Assembly: GCA_905204225.1 (NCBI GenBank)
Contig: CAJKZK010000103.1
Coordinates: forward strand, 1-6,005
Source: an uncultured Bacillota bacterium
GTDB taxonomy: Bacteria; Bacillota_I; Bacilli_A; RFN20; CAG-449
Length of the DNA stretch: 6,005 nucleotides
Reading direction: 5' to 3'
Below the pieces are notes generated by a model, which was not told where the DNA came from, made no database searches, and saw only the letters and a list, made by a program, of their open reading frames with translations. Positions 1-5,654 of this stretch are shown one piece after another; within the stretch, counting starts at the first letter, position 1; every line of letters begins with the position of its first letter. The position numbers and the translations under genes were made by a program.

Positions 1-973
1 TAATAAGTATCTTAATTTTTTTACCAATATTTTCTATTTTTTGCTTTTTTAATTTTAATTCATTAAGAGGTGATTTTAAATCAATATCTTTAATTAAATA
101 TGCTATTTTAGTTTGTTTATTTTCTACTAGTCTAGTGAATTTTCTTTGTAATAAATTTTTTAAATAAGATAATTGATCAATCATTTCTTCATAACTAGGA
201 GTAGAACTAATTGCAGCATCTGTAGGAGTAATACAACTTTTATCAACTACATAGTCAATTAATGTAGTATCAATTTTATGACCAACCGCTGCAATAGTAG
301 GAATATTAATTTGACTAACAAATCTTACTAATTCTTCATCGTTAAACACTCTTAAATCTTCTTTAGAGCCACCACCACGAGTAATTACAAGTAAATCGAT
401 TTGATAATTAAGAGCTTCTTTAATCGCTTTTAAAATCGATTTACTAGCTTCATCGCCTTGAACTAAACATGGAAATAAATAAATTTCAGTATTTATTCTT
501 TTCCTAATAGTATTAATATAATCATATATTGCCGCACCAGTTTTTGCAGAAATAACTCCAATTCTATTAGGAAGTAATGGTAAATCTTTTTTAGGTAAGG
601 AAAAAATACCTTCTTTTTCTAATTTTTCTTTTAATTTAGCTAATTTTAATAAATATTCACCTTCACCATATAAAGATATTTTTCGACAATAAAGTTGATA
701 CACTCCACCTTTATCATAAACTCCAATATAACCTTGAATTAATATTTTATTACCATTTTGTAAATTAAAATCAATATTTTGAGTATATGAAGCAAACATC
801 ATACATTTTATTTGAGATTCATTATCTTTTAATGTGAAATAATAATGTCCGGTATAATGTTTCGTTAAAGAAGATACTTCTCCAATAACAGAAATATTCA
901 TTAAAGAAAAATCTGCTTCTACAACAGATTTTATATATAAATTTAATTTACTAACTGTTAAAAATTCGTTCAT
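1..973 (-). CDS. xseA: Exodeoxyribonuclease VII large subunit, partial (C-terminus cut by window edge)
   Basis: Large subunit of exonuclease VII, a cytoplasmic single-strand-specific nuclease that with the small XseB subunits degrades ssDNA in repair and recombination. I translated 324 codons without a stop before the edge. Residues 1-100 form the N-terminal OB-fold, with the family pattern ISVIGEVSS at 27-35 and GHYYFTLKD at 42-50. The catalytic domain follows: RIGVISAKTGAAIYD at 137-151, TRGGGSKEDLRVFND at 198-212 and AAVGHKIDTTLIDYVVD at 228-244, keeping the Arg of RGGG and the His/Asp of the GHxxD motif that are conserved in the family. A Lys/Glu-rich region from about 260 on begins the coiled-coil part. 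Family members are usually about 400-450 residues, so roughly the last quarter is missing. The start is ATG at 971-973, whose ATGA overlaps the nusB stop by 4 bases. No strong Shine-Dalgarno is visible, so translational coupling to nusB is likely. xseB would be expected just outside the window. Confidence 0.96.
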   Translation of the reverse strand, partial: MNEFLTVSKLNLYIKSVVEADFSLMNISVIGEVSSLTKHYTGHYYFTLKDNESQIKCMMFASYTQNIDFNLQNGNKILIQGYIGVYDKGGVYQLYCRKISLYGEGEYLLKLAKLKEKLEKEGIFSLPKKDLPLLPNRIGVISAKTGAAIYDYINTIRKRINTEIYLFPCLVQGDEASKSILKAIKEALNYQIDLLVITRGGGSKEDLRVFNDEELVRFVSQINIPTIAAVGHKIDTTLIDYVVDKSCITPTDAAISSTPSYEEMIDQLSYLKNLLQRKFTRLVENKQTKIAYLIKDIDLKSPLNELKLKKQKIENIGKKIKILI

Positions 974-1371
974 AAAACTTTATCAAGTAAGGCATTAACA
1001 AATTTATAATCTTTTTCATCGGCATATTTATGTGCAAGTTTAATAGCCACATTAATAATAATTGATTTTTCTATTCCACCTACATATTTATATTCAGTAA
1101 TTGCTAACATCAAAATTGCTATAACAATTAAATTGATTCTTTCCATTTTCCATGTATTACAATTAGGTAAAATAATATTATATATTTCTTCATAATTTAA
1201 TAAGCATTTAACTGTTACTTCTTTAACAAAAGTTGAAACATTTTCATAATTTTCATCCATTGTATTTTCAGTAATTTCTACAATATCAAAAGGACTTTTC
1301 ATTCTATTAAAAAAAAGCACTTCATATATAATAAACATAATTTTTTCTTGTTCTTGATTTCTACTTAACAT
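970..1371 (-). CDS. nusB: Transcription antitermination protein NusB
   Basis: Small all-helical protein that binds boxA RNA with NusE (ribosomal protein S10) and supports antitermination and rRNA transcription in the cytoplasm. From the ATG at 1369-1371 the product is 133 residues, normal for NusB. The N-terminus LSRNQEQEKIMFIIYEVLF matches the family's opening helix pattern (basic residues, then a Glu/Lys and a hydrophobic helix ending in an LY/LF-type segment). The C-terminal half has a W..ERI..I...ILMLAITEY helix, then INVAIKLAHKYADEK and KFVNALLDKVL, which match the family pattern IN-EA-VELAKK(Y/F) and FVNGVLD; the usual Glu after IN is Val here. The frame extends 8 codons upstream to a TTG at 1393-1395, but that codon has no Shine-Dalgarno, abuts the terminator U-tract and would add residues unlike NusB proteins. 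The ATG has a weak AGG-type site at good spacing. The gene lies downstream of an Asp23-family gene and overlaps xseA, as in a Bacilli yqhY-nusB-xseA cluster. Confidence 0.9.
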   Translation of the reverse strand: MLSRNQEQEKIMFIIYEVLFFNRMKSPFDIVEITENTMDENYENVSTFVKEVTVKCLLNYEEIYNIILPNCNTWKMERINLIVIAILMLAITEYKYVGGIEKSIIINVAIKLAHKYADEKDYKFVNALLDKVL

Positions 1372-1377
1372 AATTTT

Positions 1378-1383
1378 ACCTAT
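1378..1383 (-). promoter_or_regulatory. Weak ribosome-binding site that decides the nusB start
   Basis: On the minus strand ATAGGT stands six to seven bases before the ATG at 1369-1371. It is the only Shine-Dalgarno-like element with correct spacing near the nusB 5' end and favours this ATG over the upstream in-frame TTG at 1393-1395. The match to AGGAGG is short. Confidence 0.45.
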
Positions 1384-1396
1384 TCTTTCTTCCAAT

Positions 1397-1418
1397 AAAA
1401 AAAGCCGTTTGGCTTTTT
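1397..1418 (-). terminator. Intrinsic terminator between the Asp23-family gene and nusB
   Basis: Perfect 8-bp inverted repeat AAAAAGCC / GGCTTTTT with a 4-base loop (arms 1411-1418 and 1399-1406). On the minus strand the stem is followed by a run of T through 1397, giving GGC plus seven T. The core has only three G-C pairs, which is usual for terminators in very AT-rich Bacilli. The upstream arm overlaps the stop codon of the Asp23 gene (1417-1419) and the T-run ends just before the in-frame TTG upstream of nusB. It is also nearly symmetrical, with A-runs and T-runs on both sides, so it could work in either direction, although no plus-strand gene is seen. It would reduce transcription into nusB-xseA unless polymerase reads through. 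Confidence 0.75.
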
Positions 1419-1749
1419 ATTCTATTCCTACTACTTTAACATTTATTGAAAAAGGAATGAATTCTGTCATTGAAGTAAGAGCATACGCTACTTCTTCTTG
1501 GATTTTAAGACAAACTTCATTTACATTACTATTTTGAGATAAAATAACTTCTATATCAGTATTTATCCTCCCATTTTTTATTTCACAATGAGTAGGTTTT
1601 TTTAAAGAAAAAATAAACTTATCAGAACTTTTAAGCTTAACACCTTTTATTTTATTAATTGCAATAGAAATAATTTCATCAAAAACATTTGTTGAAATTG
1701 CTAAATTTCCTCTTTTAGCGTAATTTTGAATGTAAACAAATTCTGCCAT
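1417..1749 (-). CDS. Asp23/Gls24 (DUF322) family envelope stress-response protein, YqhY-type
   Basis: Protein of 110 residues of the Asp23/Gls24 family, small cytoplasmic or membrane-associated proteins tied to cell-envelope stress and, for the Bacillus subtilis YqhY branch, to control of acetyl-CoA carboxylase. The fold pattern is visible: GNLAISTNVFDEIISIAI at 14-31 (family: G.I.I...V...IA..A), IKGVKLKS at 34-41 (family: V.GV), then INTDIEVIL at 62-70, the helix VCLKIQEEVAYALTSMTE at 79-96 (family: V...VQ..V..A...MTG) and INVKVVGIE at 102-110 (family: VNV.V.GV). The start is ATG with a strong AGGAGT site at 1756-1761, seven bases upstream. It precedes nusB, as yqhY does in Bacillus, supporting the YqhY-type assignment; accBC, which lie upstream of yqhY there, are absent and replaced by a lipoprotein gene. 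It ends inside the terminator hairpin that separates it from nusB. Confidence 0.85.
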   Translation of the reverse strand: MAEFVYIQNYAKRGNLAISTNVFDEIISIAINKIKGVKLKSSDKFIFSLKKPTHCEIKNGRINTDIEVILSQNSNVNEVCLKIQEEVAYALTSMTEFIPFSINVKVVGIE

Positions 1750-1767
1750 AATCTCACTCCTATGTTT

Positions 1768-1796
1768 ATTTTATAAAAATAAAAAATTAATATCAA
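1768..1796 (-). promoter_or_regulatory. Candidate sigma-A-type promoter for the Asp23-family gene
   Basis: On the minus strand TTGATA (1791-1796) is followed after 17 bases by TAAAAT (1768-1773); TATAAA at 1770-1775 is an alternative -10 with 15-base spacing. The -35 overlaps the last codons of the upstream lipoprotein gene. The predicted start point falls near 1761, at the Shine-Dalgarno, giving a very short leader. AT-rich DNA yields such matches by chance, so this is only a candidate. Confidence 0.35.
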
Positions 1797-2320
1797 GATA
1801 TATTACTTTCATTTTGAAAATCGGTATTTAAAACATAAAATATTTTATCAATATTTCCATTTTCTGTTTGTCCTTTAAAAGATATTTTAATATTATCCTC
1901 TTTTTTATCAGTTAAATACGAGATTCTAAATCCTTTAAAAACAAAATTATTAACATCAACATAATTATCTAAAATATAATTATTATTATCATACCCAACA
2001 TTACTAATTGCTTTTGGTTTGTTTTCAATTTTTATTGAAGAAGGTAAAGTAATAATTTTTACATTTTCAATTTTTATATCTTTATAACTTATTTCTACAG
2101 TAACTACATAATAGTCATTTTTTTCATTAGATTTAGTTTGATAACATTTTAAATTAAAAGGATAATTTTCATTAAATATAATATTTTCATCATTAAAATT
2201 AAATAATGAAGTTAAATCACTAGTAAATGATTGATCATTACTAACTATTGATTGTTGAATATTAGAATTATTACACCCAACAAGTAAAAATGATAAACAT
2301 AAAATAATTCTTTTTTTCAT
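1793..2320 (-). CDS. Putative lipoprotein of unknown function (175 aa)
   Basis: Secreted lipid-anchored protein, function not recognised. Residues 1-16 are a classic lipoprotein signal: basic MKKR, a hydrophobic core and the lipobox LVGC with the lipidated Cys at 16. A polar linker rich in Asn, Ser and Gln (about 17-35) follows, then a region of alternating hydrophobic and polar residues, such as YYVVTVEISYKDIKIENVKI (65-84) and DNIKISFKG (141-149), which suggests beta strands, perhaps an immunoglobulin-like sandwich. There is no second membrane segment and no catalytic motif I can name. The start is ATG with an ACTTCCT complement (AGGAAGT) at 2328-2334, eight bases upstream. It lies 30 bases after the Cse60-like gene and 43 bases before the Asp23-family gene, so may be co-transcribed with the former. 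It shows no evident sequence similarity to the lipoprotein at 5070-5642. Confidence 0.8.
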   Translation of the reverse strand: MKKRIILCLSFLLVGCNNSNIQQSIVSNDQSFTSDLTSLFNFNDENIIFNENYPFNLKCYQTKSNEKNDYYVVTVEISYKDIKIENVKIITLPSSIKIENKPKAISNVGYDNNNYILDNYVDVNNFVFKGFRISYLTDKKEDNIKISFKGQTENGNIDKIFYVLNTDFQNESNIS

Positions 2321-2350
2321 AATTAATACTTCCTATTTCTTATTACAATA

Positions 2351-2533
2351 TTATTCTACTTTATATATTATTAAAGCAGTATAATTTTTAATAATTTCAT
2401 GATTAAAATGTATTATATTTGTAGAATACTTAATATCAACAAATAAATGGTTTTCTAATTGTTCTAAAAAATAATTAACATCATTAACTAATTCTTGTTC
2501 AGTTTCTTTTTCTATAATTTCAATTTGTATCAT
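2351..2533 (-). CDS. Cse60-like small protein (DUF2758 family, tentative)
   Basis: Protein of 60 residues resembling by eye the family annotated as sporulation protein Cse60: start MIQ followed by a short strand, an acidic segment (EKETEQELVNDVNYFLEQLE, 8-27), the IKYSTNI strand (34-40) and a C-terminal strand ending TALIIYK (52-58), where the family has a SAM(I/V)xY-type ending. Length matches the family. No signal peptide or membrane helix is visible, so it is probably cytoplasmic. Cse60 was first described as a late-sporulation gene in Bacillus, but homologues occur in lineages where sporulation is not evident and the molecular function is unknown. The ATG at 2531-2533 has no Shine-Dalgarno; a TATAAT box lies six bases before it, so the mRNA may be leaderless. 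It starts 38 bases after the leuS stop. The family call comes from recalled pattern only; that it is a real gene is better supported. Confidence 0.62.
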   Translation of the reverse strand: MIQIEIIEKETEQELVNDVNYFLEQLENHLFVDIKYSTNIIHFNHEIIKNYTALIIYKVE

Positions 2534-2539
2534 ATTTTA

Positions 2540-2545
2540 ATTATA
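2540..2545 (-). promoter_or_regulatory. Candidate -10 box for a leaderless small-gene transcript
   Basis: A perfect TATAAT lies on the minus strand with six bases (TAAAAT) between it and the ATG at 2533. The usual distance puts the transcription start on the A of that ATG. The -35 side is poor: at 17-base spacing the hexamer is CAAAAT, and ATGACA at 2567-2572, overlapping the leuS stop, is 21 bases away. The absence of a Shine-Dalgarno here, in contrast to the neighbouring genes, agrees with the idea. Confidence 0.4.
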
Positions 2546-2571
2546 GAAAAATTATTTAGCGAATTTTGTCA

Positions 2572-4968
2572 TTAAATAGCAACAATATTAACAATTTTAT
2601 TTTTTATAACAATAATTTTTTTGATTTCTTTTCCTAAAATTCTTGTTTTAACAAAATCAGCATTTAACGCTTTAGATTCAATTTCTTTTTCATTAGCATC
2701 AATATTAACTTTTATTGTACCTCTAGTTTTGCCACATATTTGAACAGCAATTTCAATTTCATTTAAAACAAGTTTATTTTCATCATATGTAGGCCATTTT
2801 TCATAAGCAATTGTATTATCATGACCAATTAATGACCACATTTCTTCACCTATATGAGGAGTAATACAACTAAACATTTTAATAAATCCTTCAGCGTATG
2901 CTTTAGAAATTTTCTTTATTTTATAAACTTCATTAATAAAGACCATCATTTGTGATATAGCTGTATTAAATGCTAAATTTTCAAAATCTTCTGTTACTTT
3001 TTTAACAGTTTGATGATAAATATAGTCAAGTTCAGGAGTATCTTCATTAACAATAGTAGGAGTTTCAATTAAAATTCTATAAACTCTTTCTATAAACTTA
3101 TGAGCTCCTTCTACACCTTGATTTGACCATGGCTTACTTGCTTCAAGTGGTCCCATAAACATTTCATATAATCTTAAAGTATCAGCTCCATATTTATTTA
3201 CAATATCGCTTGGATTAATAACAAATTCAGGGAATCTTTTACCCATTTTTATTCCATTTGTGCCTAAAATCATTCCTTGATGAACAAGTTTTTTAAAAGG
3301 TTCATCTGCTTCTAAGATACCAATACTATGCAAATATTTAGTCCATATACGAGAATAAATTAAATGACCTACTGCATGTTCAGGTCCACCAATATATAAA
3401 TCAACTGGTAACCAATGATCTAATAATTTTTTGTCTGCTAAAACTTTATCATTATGTGGATCAACATATCTTAAGAAATACCAACTTGAACCAGCTGACC
3501 CAGGCATCGTAGAAGTTTCTCTTTTACCTTGTAAACCATTATGATTATATTTAACCCATTCAGTTGCGTTTTCTAAAGGAGCTTTACCATTTTTACCTTT
3601 ATAATCATCAAGAATAGGCAATACAAGTGGTAATTCATCATCATCAAGAACATGGATTGATCCATTATCTAGATGCACTACAGGAACAGGTTCACCCCAA
3701 TATCTTTGTCTAGCAAATATCCATTCACGGAATTTAAAATTAATTTTCTTTTCACCAATATGATTTTCTTTTAAATAATTAAGCATTTTTTCGATAGCAT
3801 CTTTCTTATTTAAACCATCTAAGAATCCAGAATTAATATGAATTCCATCTTGAGTATAAGCTTCTTTAGAAATATCTCCACCTTGTAATACTTGAATAAT
3901 TTCTAAATTAAATTTTTTAGCAAATGCATAATCTCTATCATCATGAGCAGGAACAGCCATAATCGCTCCTGTACCATAAGTTGATAAAACATAGTCAGAA
4001 ATAAATATAGGAATTAATTTATTATTAACTGGGTTTATAGCGTAACTACCTAAAAAACAACCAGTTTTTTCTTTTGATAATGAAGTTCTTTCTAATTCTG
4101 ATTTTTTACTTGCTTCCAAAACATATTTATTTACTTCTTCAAGATGATCTTTAGAAGTAATTTTTTTAATTAATGGATGTTCAGGAGATAAAACACAATA
4201 AGTAACTCCAAATAAAGTATCACATCTAGTTGTAAAGACAGTAAATTTTTCTTCTGTATTTGCTACTTTAAAATCAACTAAAGCTCCTTCACTTCTTCCA
4301 ATCCAGTTTCTTTGCATTTCTTTAGTAGATTCTGGCCAATCAATTCTATTTAAACCATCAAGTAATGCATCACCAAAACTTGCTTGATCAATAACCCATT
4401 GTTTTAAATTTTTTCTTATTACTGGGTATCCACCTCTTTCAGATTTACCATCAATAACTTCATCATTTGATAAAACTGTGCCTAATTCTTCACACCAATT
4501 TACAGGCATATCAACATATTTAGCGTATCCATCTAAATATAAATGTTTAAATATCCATTGAGTCCATTTATAAAATGAAGGATCAGATGTTTCAATCATT
4601 TTTGACCAATCATAATCAAAACCTAATTCTTTTAATTGTTGAGTAAAATGTTTAATGTTTTCTTCTGTAAATTTACCAGGATGATTATTAGTTTTAATTG
4701 CATATTGTTCTGCTGGTAAACCGAAAGAATCATATCCCATTGGATGTAACACATTATATCCTTGCATCCTTTTCATTCTAGAAACAATATCAGTAGCAGT
4801 ATAACCTTCTGGGTGTCCAGCATGTAAACCTACTCCTGAAGGATATGGAAACATATCTAAAGCATAAAATTTAGGTTTAGAGAAATCATAAACATCTGTT
4901 TTAAATGTTTGATTATCTTCCCAATATTTTTGCCATTTCTTTTCTATATTTTTAAAATCGTAACTCAT
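2572..4968 (-). CDS. leuS: Leucyl-tRNA synthetase
   Basis: Class I aminoacyl-tRNA synthetase that charges tRNA-Leu with leucine using ATP in the cytoplasm; essential. At 798 residues it is full length (bacterial LeuRS usually about 800-870). Domains seen: HIGH-type signature as HAGHP at 49-53 within YPSGVGLHAGHPEGY; WCEELGTVLSNDEVIDG at 158-174; CP1 editing domain with TTRCDTLFG at 246-254 (threonine-rich site, usually TTRPDT) and GTGAIMAVPAHDDRDY at 332-347, keeping the Asp (346) that corresponds to the editing Asp of E. coli LeuRS; REWIFARQRYWGEPVPVVH at 414-432; MPGSAGSSWYFLRYVDP at 488-504; IGGPEHAVGHLIYSRIW at 526-542; KMSKS loop as KMGKR at 574-578; GADTLRLYEMFMGP at 594-607; anticodon-binding helical domain to about 735; and the C-terminal tRNA-binding domain with GKTRG at 746-750. 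The start is ATG with GGAGG at 4975-4979. It has its own promoter region with a palindrome; there is no T-box leader. Confidence 0.98.
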   Translation of the reverse strand: MSYDFKNIEKKWQKYWEDNQTFKTDVYDFSKPKFYALDMFPYPSGVGLHAGHPEGYTATDIVSRMKRMQGYNVLHPMGYDSFGLPAEQYAIKTNNHPGKFTEENIKHFTQQLKELGFDYDWSKMIETSDPSFYKWTQWIFKHLYLDGYAKYVDMPVNWCEELGTVLSNDEVIDGKSERGGYPVIRKNLKQWVIDQASFGDALLDGLNRIDWPESTKEMQRNWIGRSEGALVDFKVANTEEKFTVFTTRCDTLFGVTYCVLSPEHPLIKKITSKDHLEEVNKYVLEASKKSELERTSLSKEKTGCFLGSYAINPVNNKLIPIFISDYVLSTYGTGAIMAVPAHDDRDYAFAKKFNLEIIQVLQGGDISKEAYTQDGIHINSGFLDGLNKKDAIEKMLNYLKENHIGEKKINFKFREWIFARQRYWGEPVPVVHLDNGSIHVLDDDELPLVLPILDDYKGKNGKAPLENATEWVKYNHNGLQGKRETSTMPGSAGSSWYFLRYVDPHNDKVLADKKLLDHWLPVDLYIGGPEHAVGHLIYSRIWTKYLHSIGILEADEPFKKLVHQGMILGTNGIKMGKRFPEFVINPSDIVNKYGADTLRLYEMFMGPLEASKPWSNQGVEGAHKFIERVYRILIETPTIVNEDTPELDYIYHQTVKKVTEDFENLAFNTAISQMMVFINEVYKIKKISKAYAEGFIKMFSCITPHIGEEMWSLIGHDNTIAYEKWPTYDENKLVLNEIEIAVQICGKTRGTIKVNIDANEKEIESKALNADFVKTRILGKEIKKIIVIKNKIVNIVAI

Positions 4969-4980
4969 TGATTACCTCCA

Positions 4981-5001
4981 ATAATTACATCATGTAATTA
5001 T
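4981..5001. promoter_or_regulatory. 21-bp palindrome at the leuS promoter, possible operator
   Basis: Perfect inverted repeat with 10-bp arms around one central base (ATAATTACAT-C-ATGTAATTAT). It starts one base upstream of the leuS Shine-Dalgarno segment and its outer arm overlaps the candidate -10 box at 4997-5002. With that -10 the transcription start would fall near the centre of the palindrome, an arrangement typical of repressor sites. If transcription starts further upstream, the RNA could instead form a 9-bp, mostly A-U hairpin with a 3-base loop next to the ribosome-binding site. I do not recognise the motif as a known regulator's box. In such AT-rich DNA one palindrome of this length per window is not very improbable. 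Confidence 0.45.
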
Positions 5002-5027
5002 ATCTATTTCATATTAATTATAATCAA
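4997..5027 (-). promoter_or_regulatory. Candidate leuS promoter
   Basis: On the minus strand TTGATT (5022-5027) and a perfect TATAAT (4997-5002) are separated by 19 bases, slightly longer than ideal. A second TATAAT at 5017-5022 has no good -35. The region between the lipoprotein stop (5070) and leuS (4968) is otherwise almost pure A/T, with no G-C-rich terminator stem for the upstream gene. Confidence 0.4.
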
Positions 5028-5069
5028 AATTTAATAAATAACTAATAAAAATATATAATTTATTAAAAT

Positions 5070-5642
5070 CTATGAAAAAATAAAATATTCATTTGTTTTT
5101 TTATATGAAACACTAACTCCATTACCGCCTGAACTTTGATATTCTTCCGTGGTAATATTTTGCCAAATTGAAGAAATGTAAAAACTTATTGAATTTTGCT
5201 TTATAAATATATCATTAGATAATGTTATATTTTCGTGATAATTAAAATTATATCTTTGATTTTTTAAAATAAACTCATATTTTTCTGTATAAAATTCATT
5301 ACGATTTATTTCTTTAAATAAAACATGTTTAGTCCATTTAGTATAATCTTTTCGAAATGAATCATCAAGATTCGCTATATAATTATCTACTGTATAATAT
5401 AATGCAATCGAAATTGGTTTATAATTATTTTCATTAAGTAAATCTAAATATTCTTTTTCATATCCATAATACAAATCTATATCAATATCAGAATTTATAT
5501 CTATTTGATTTTTTATTTTAACTGCAATTTTAATTGATGATATAGATGAACAAGCACCAATTTTAAAACCATTATAATAATATTCATTTTTAGTGCATGA
5601 AACACATAATAATATCAATAATACCAATTTAATTTTTTTCAT
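5070..5642 (-). CDS. Putative lipoprotein of unknown function (190 aa)
   Basis: Predicted lipid-anchored surface protein whose function I do not recognise. Residues 1-16 are a lipoprotein signal: MKKIK, hydrophobic VLLILLC and lipobox CVSC with the lipidated Cys at 16; TKNEYYYNGF follows. The mature part is rich in Tyr, Asn, Ile and Lys with many alternating strand-like stretches (SSIKIAVKIKN at 35-45, DIDIDLYYGY at 52-61, ISIALYYTV at 77-85, IKQNSISFYISSIWQNI at 147-163), so a beta-rich extracellular fold is likely. A Gly/Ser-rich segment (SSGGNGVSVSY, 170-180) sits near the end. No catalytic motif is visible. The start is ATG with AAGGAG at 5648-5653, five bases upstream; that site overlaps the stop codon of the PPC-like fragment upstream, which suggests the two were translated together. 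The next gene, leuS, starts about 100 bases downstream from its own promoter, so functional linkage to leuS is unlikely. Confidence 0.8.
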   Translation of the reverse strand: MKKIKLVLLILLCVSCTKNEYYYNGFKIGACSSISSIKIAVKIKNQIDINSDIDIDLYYGYEKEYLDLLNENNYKPISIALYYTVDNYIANLDDSFRKDYTKWTKHVLFKEINRNEFYTEKYEFILKNQRYNFNYHENITLSNDIFIKQNSISFYISSIWQNITTEEYQSSGGNGVSVSYKKTNEYFIFS

Positions 5643-5647
5643 ATTAT

Positions 5648-5654
5648 CTCCTTA
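5648..5654 (-). promoter_or_regulatory. Ribosome-binding site overlapping the upstream stop codon
   Basis: On the minus strand TAAGGAG combines the TAA stop of the PPC-like reading frame (5652-5654) with the AAGGAG Shine-Dalgarno of the lipoprotein gene. Ribosomes finishing the upstream frame would end on the start site of the next gene, an arrangement typical of translational coupling within an operon. Confidence 0.6.

Noticed and set aside
572..578. The findings entry at DNA 572-578
   Set aside because: It is only a note on residue versus DNA numbering for the LeuRS loop and should not be read as a feature of that DNA; the real observation is at 3220-3249.
2534..2571. Terminator after leuS
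   Set aside because: The only inverted repeat is AAAATT/AATTTT with an 8-base loop and no G-C pair, too weak to support as an intrinsic terminator.
2572..4968. LeuRS lacking its editing domain, as in Mycoplasma mobile
   Set aside because: The CP1 editing motifs TTRCDT and the MAVPAHDDRDY segment with its Asp are both present, so editing is probably retained.
4969..5069. T-box riboswitch upstream of leuS
   Set aside because: Only about 100 bases separate the genes, too short for a usual T-box leader, and neither the conserved T-box sequence nor a GC-containing terminator/antiterminator pair is visible.
1793..5642. The two lipoproteins (1793-2320 and 5070-5642) as paralogues
   Set aside because: They share only signal-peptide layout (Cys at residue 16) and AT-driven composition; I see no alignable motif in the mature parts.
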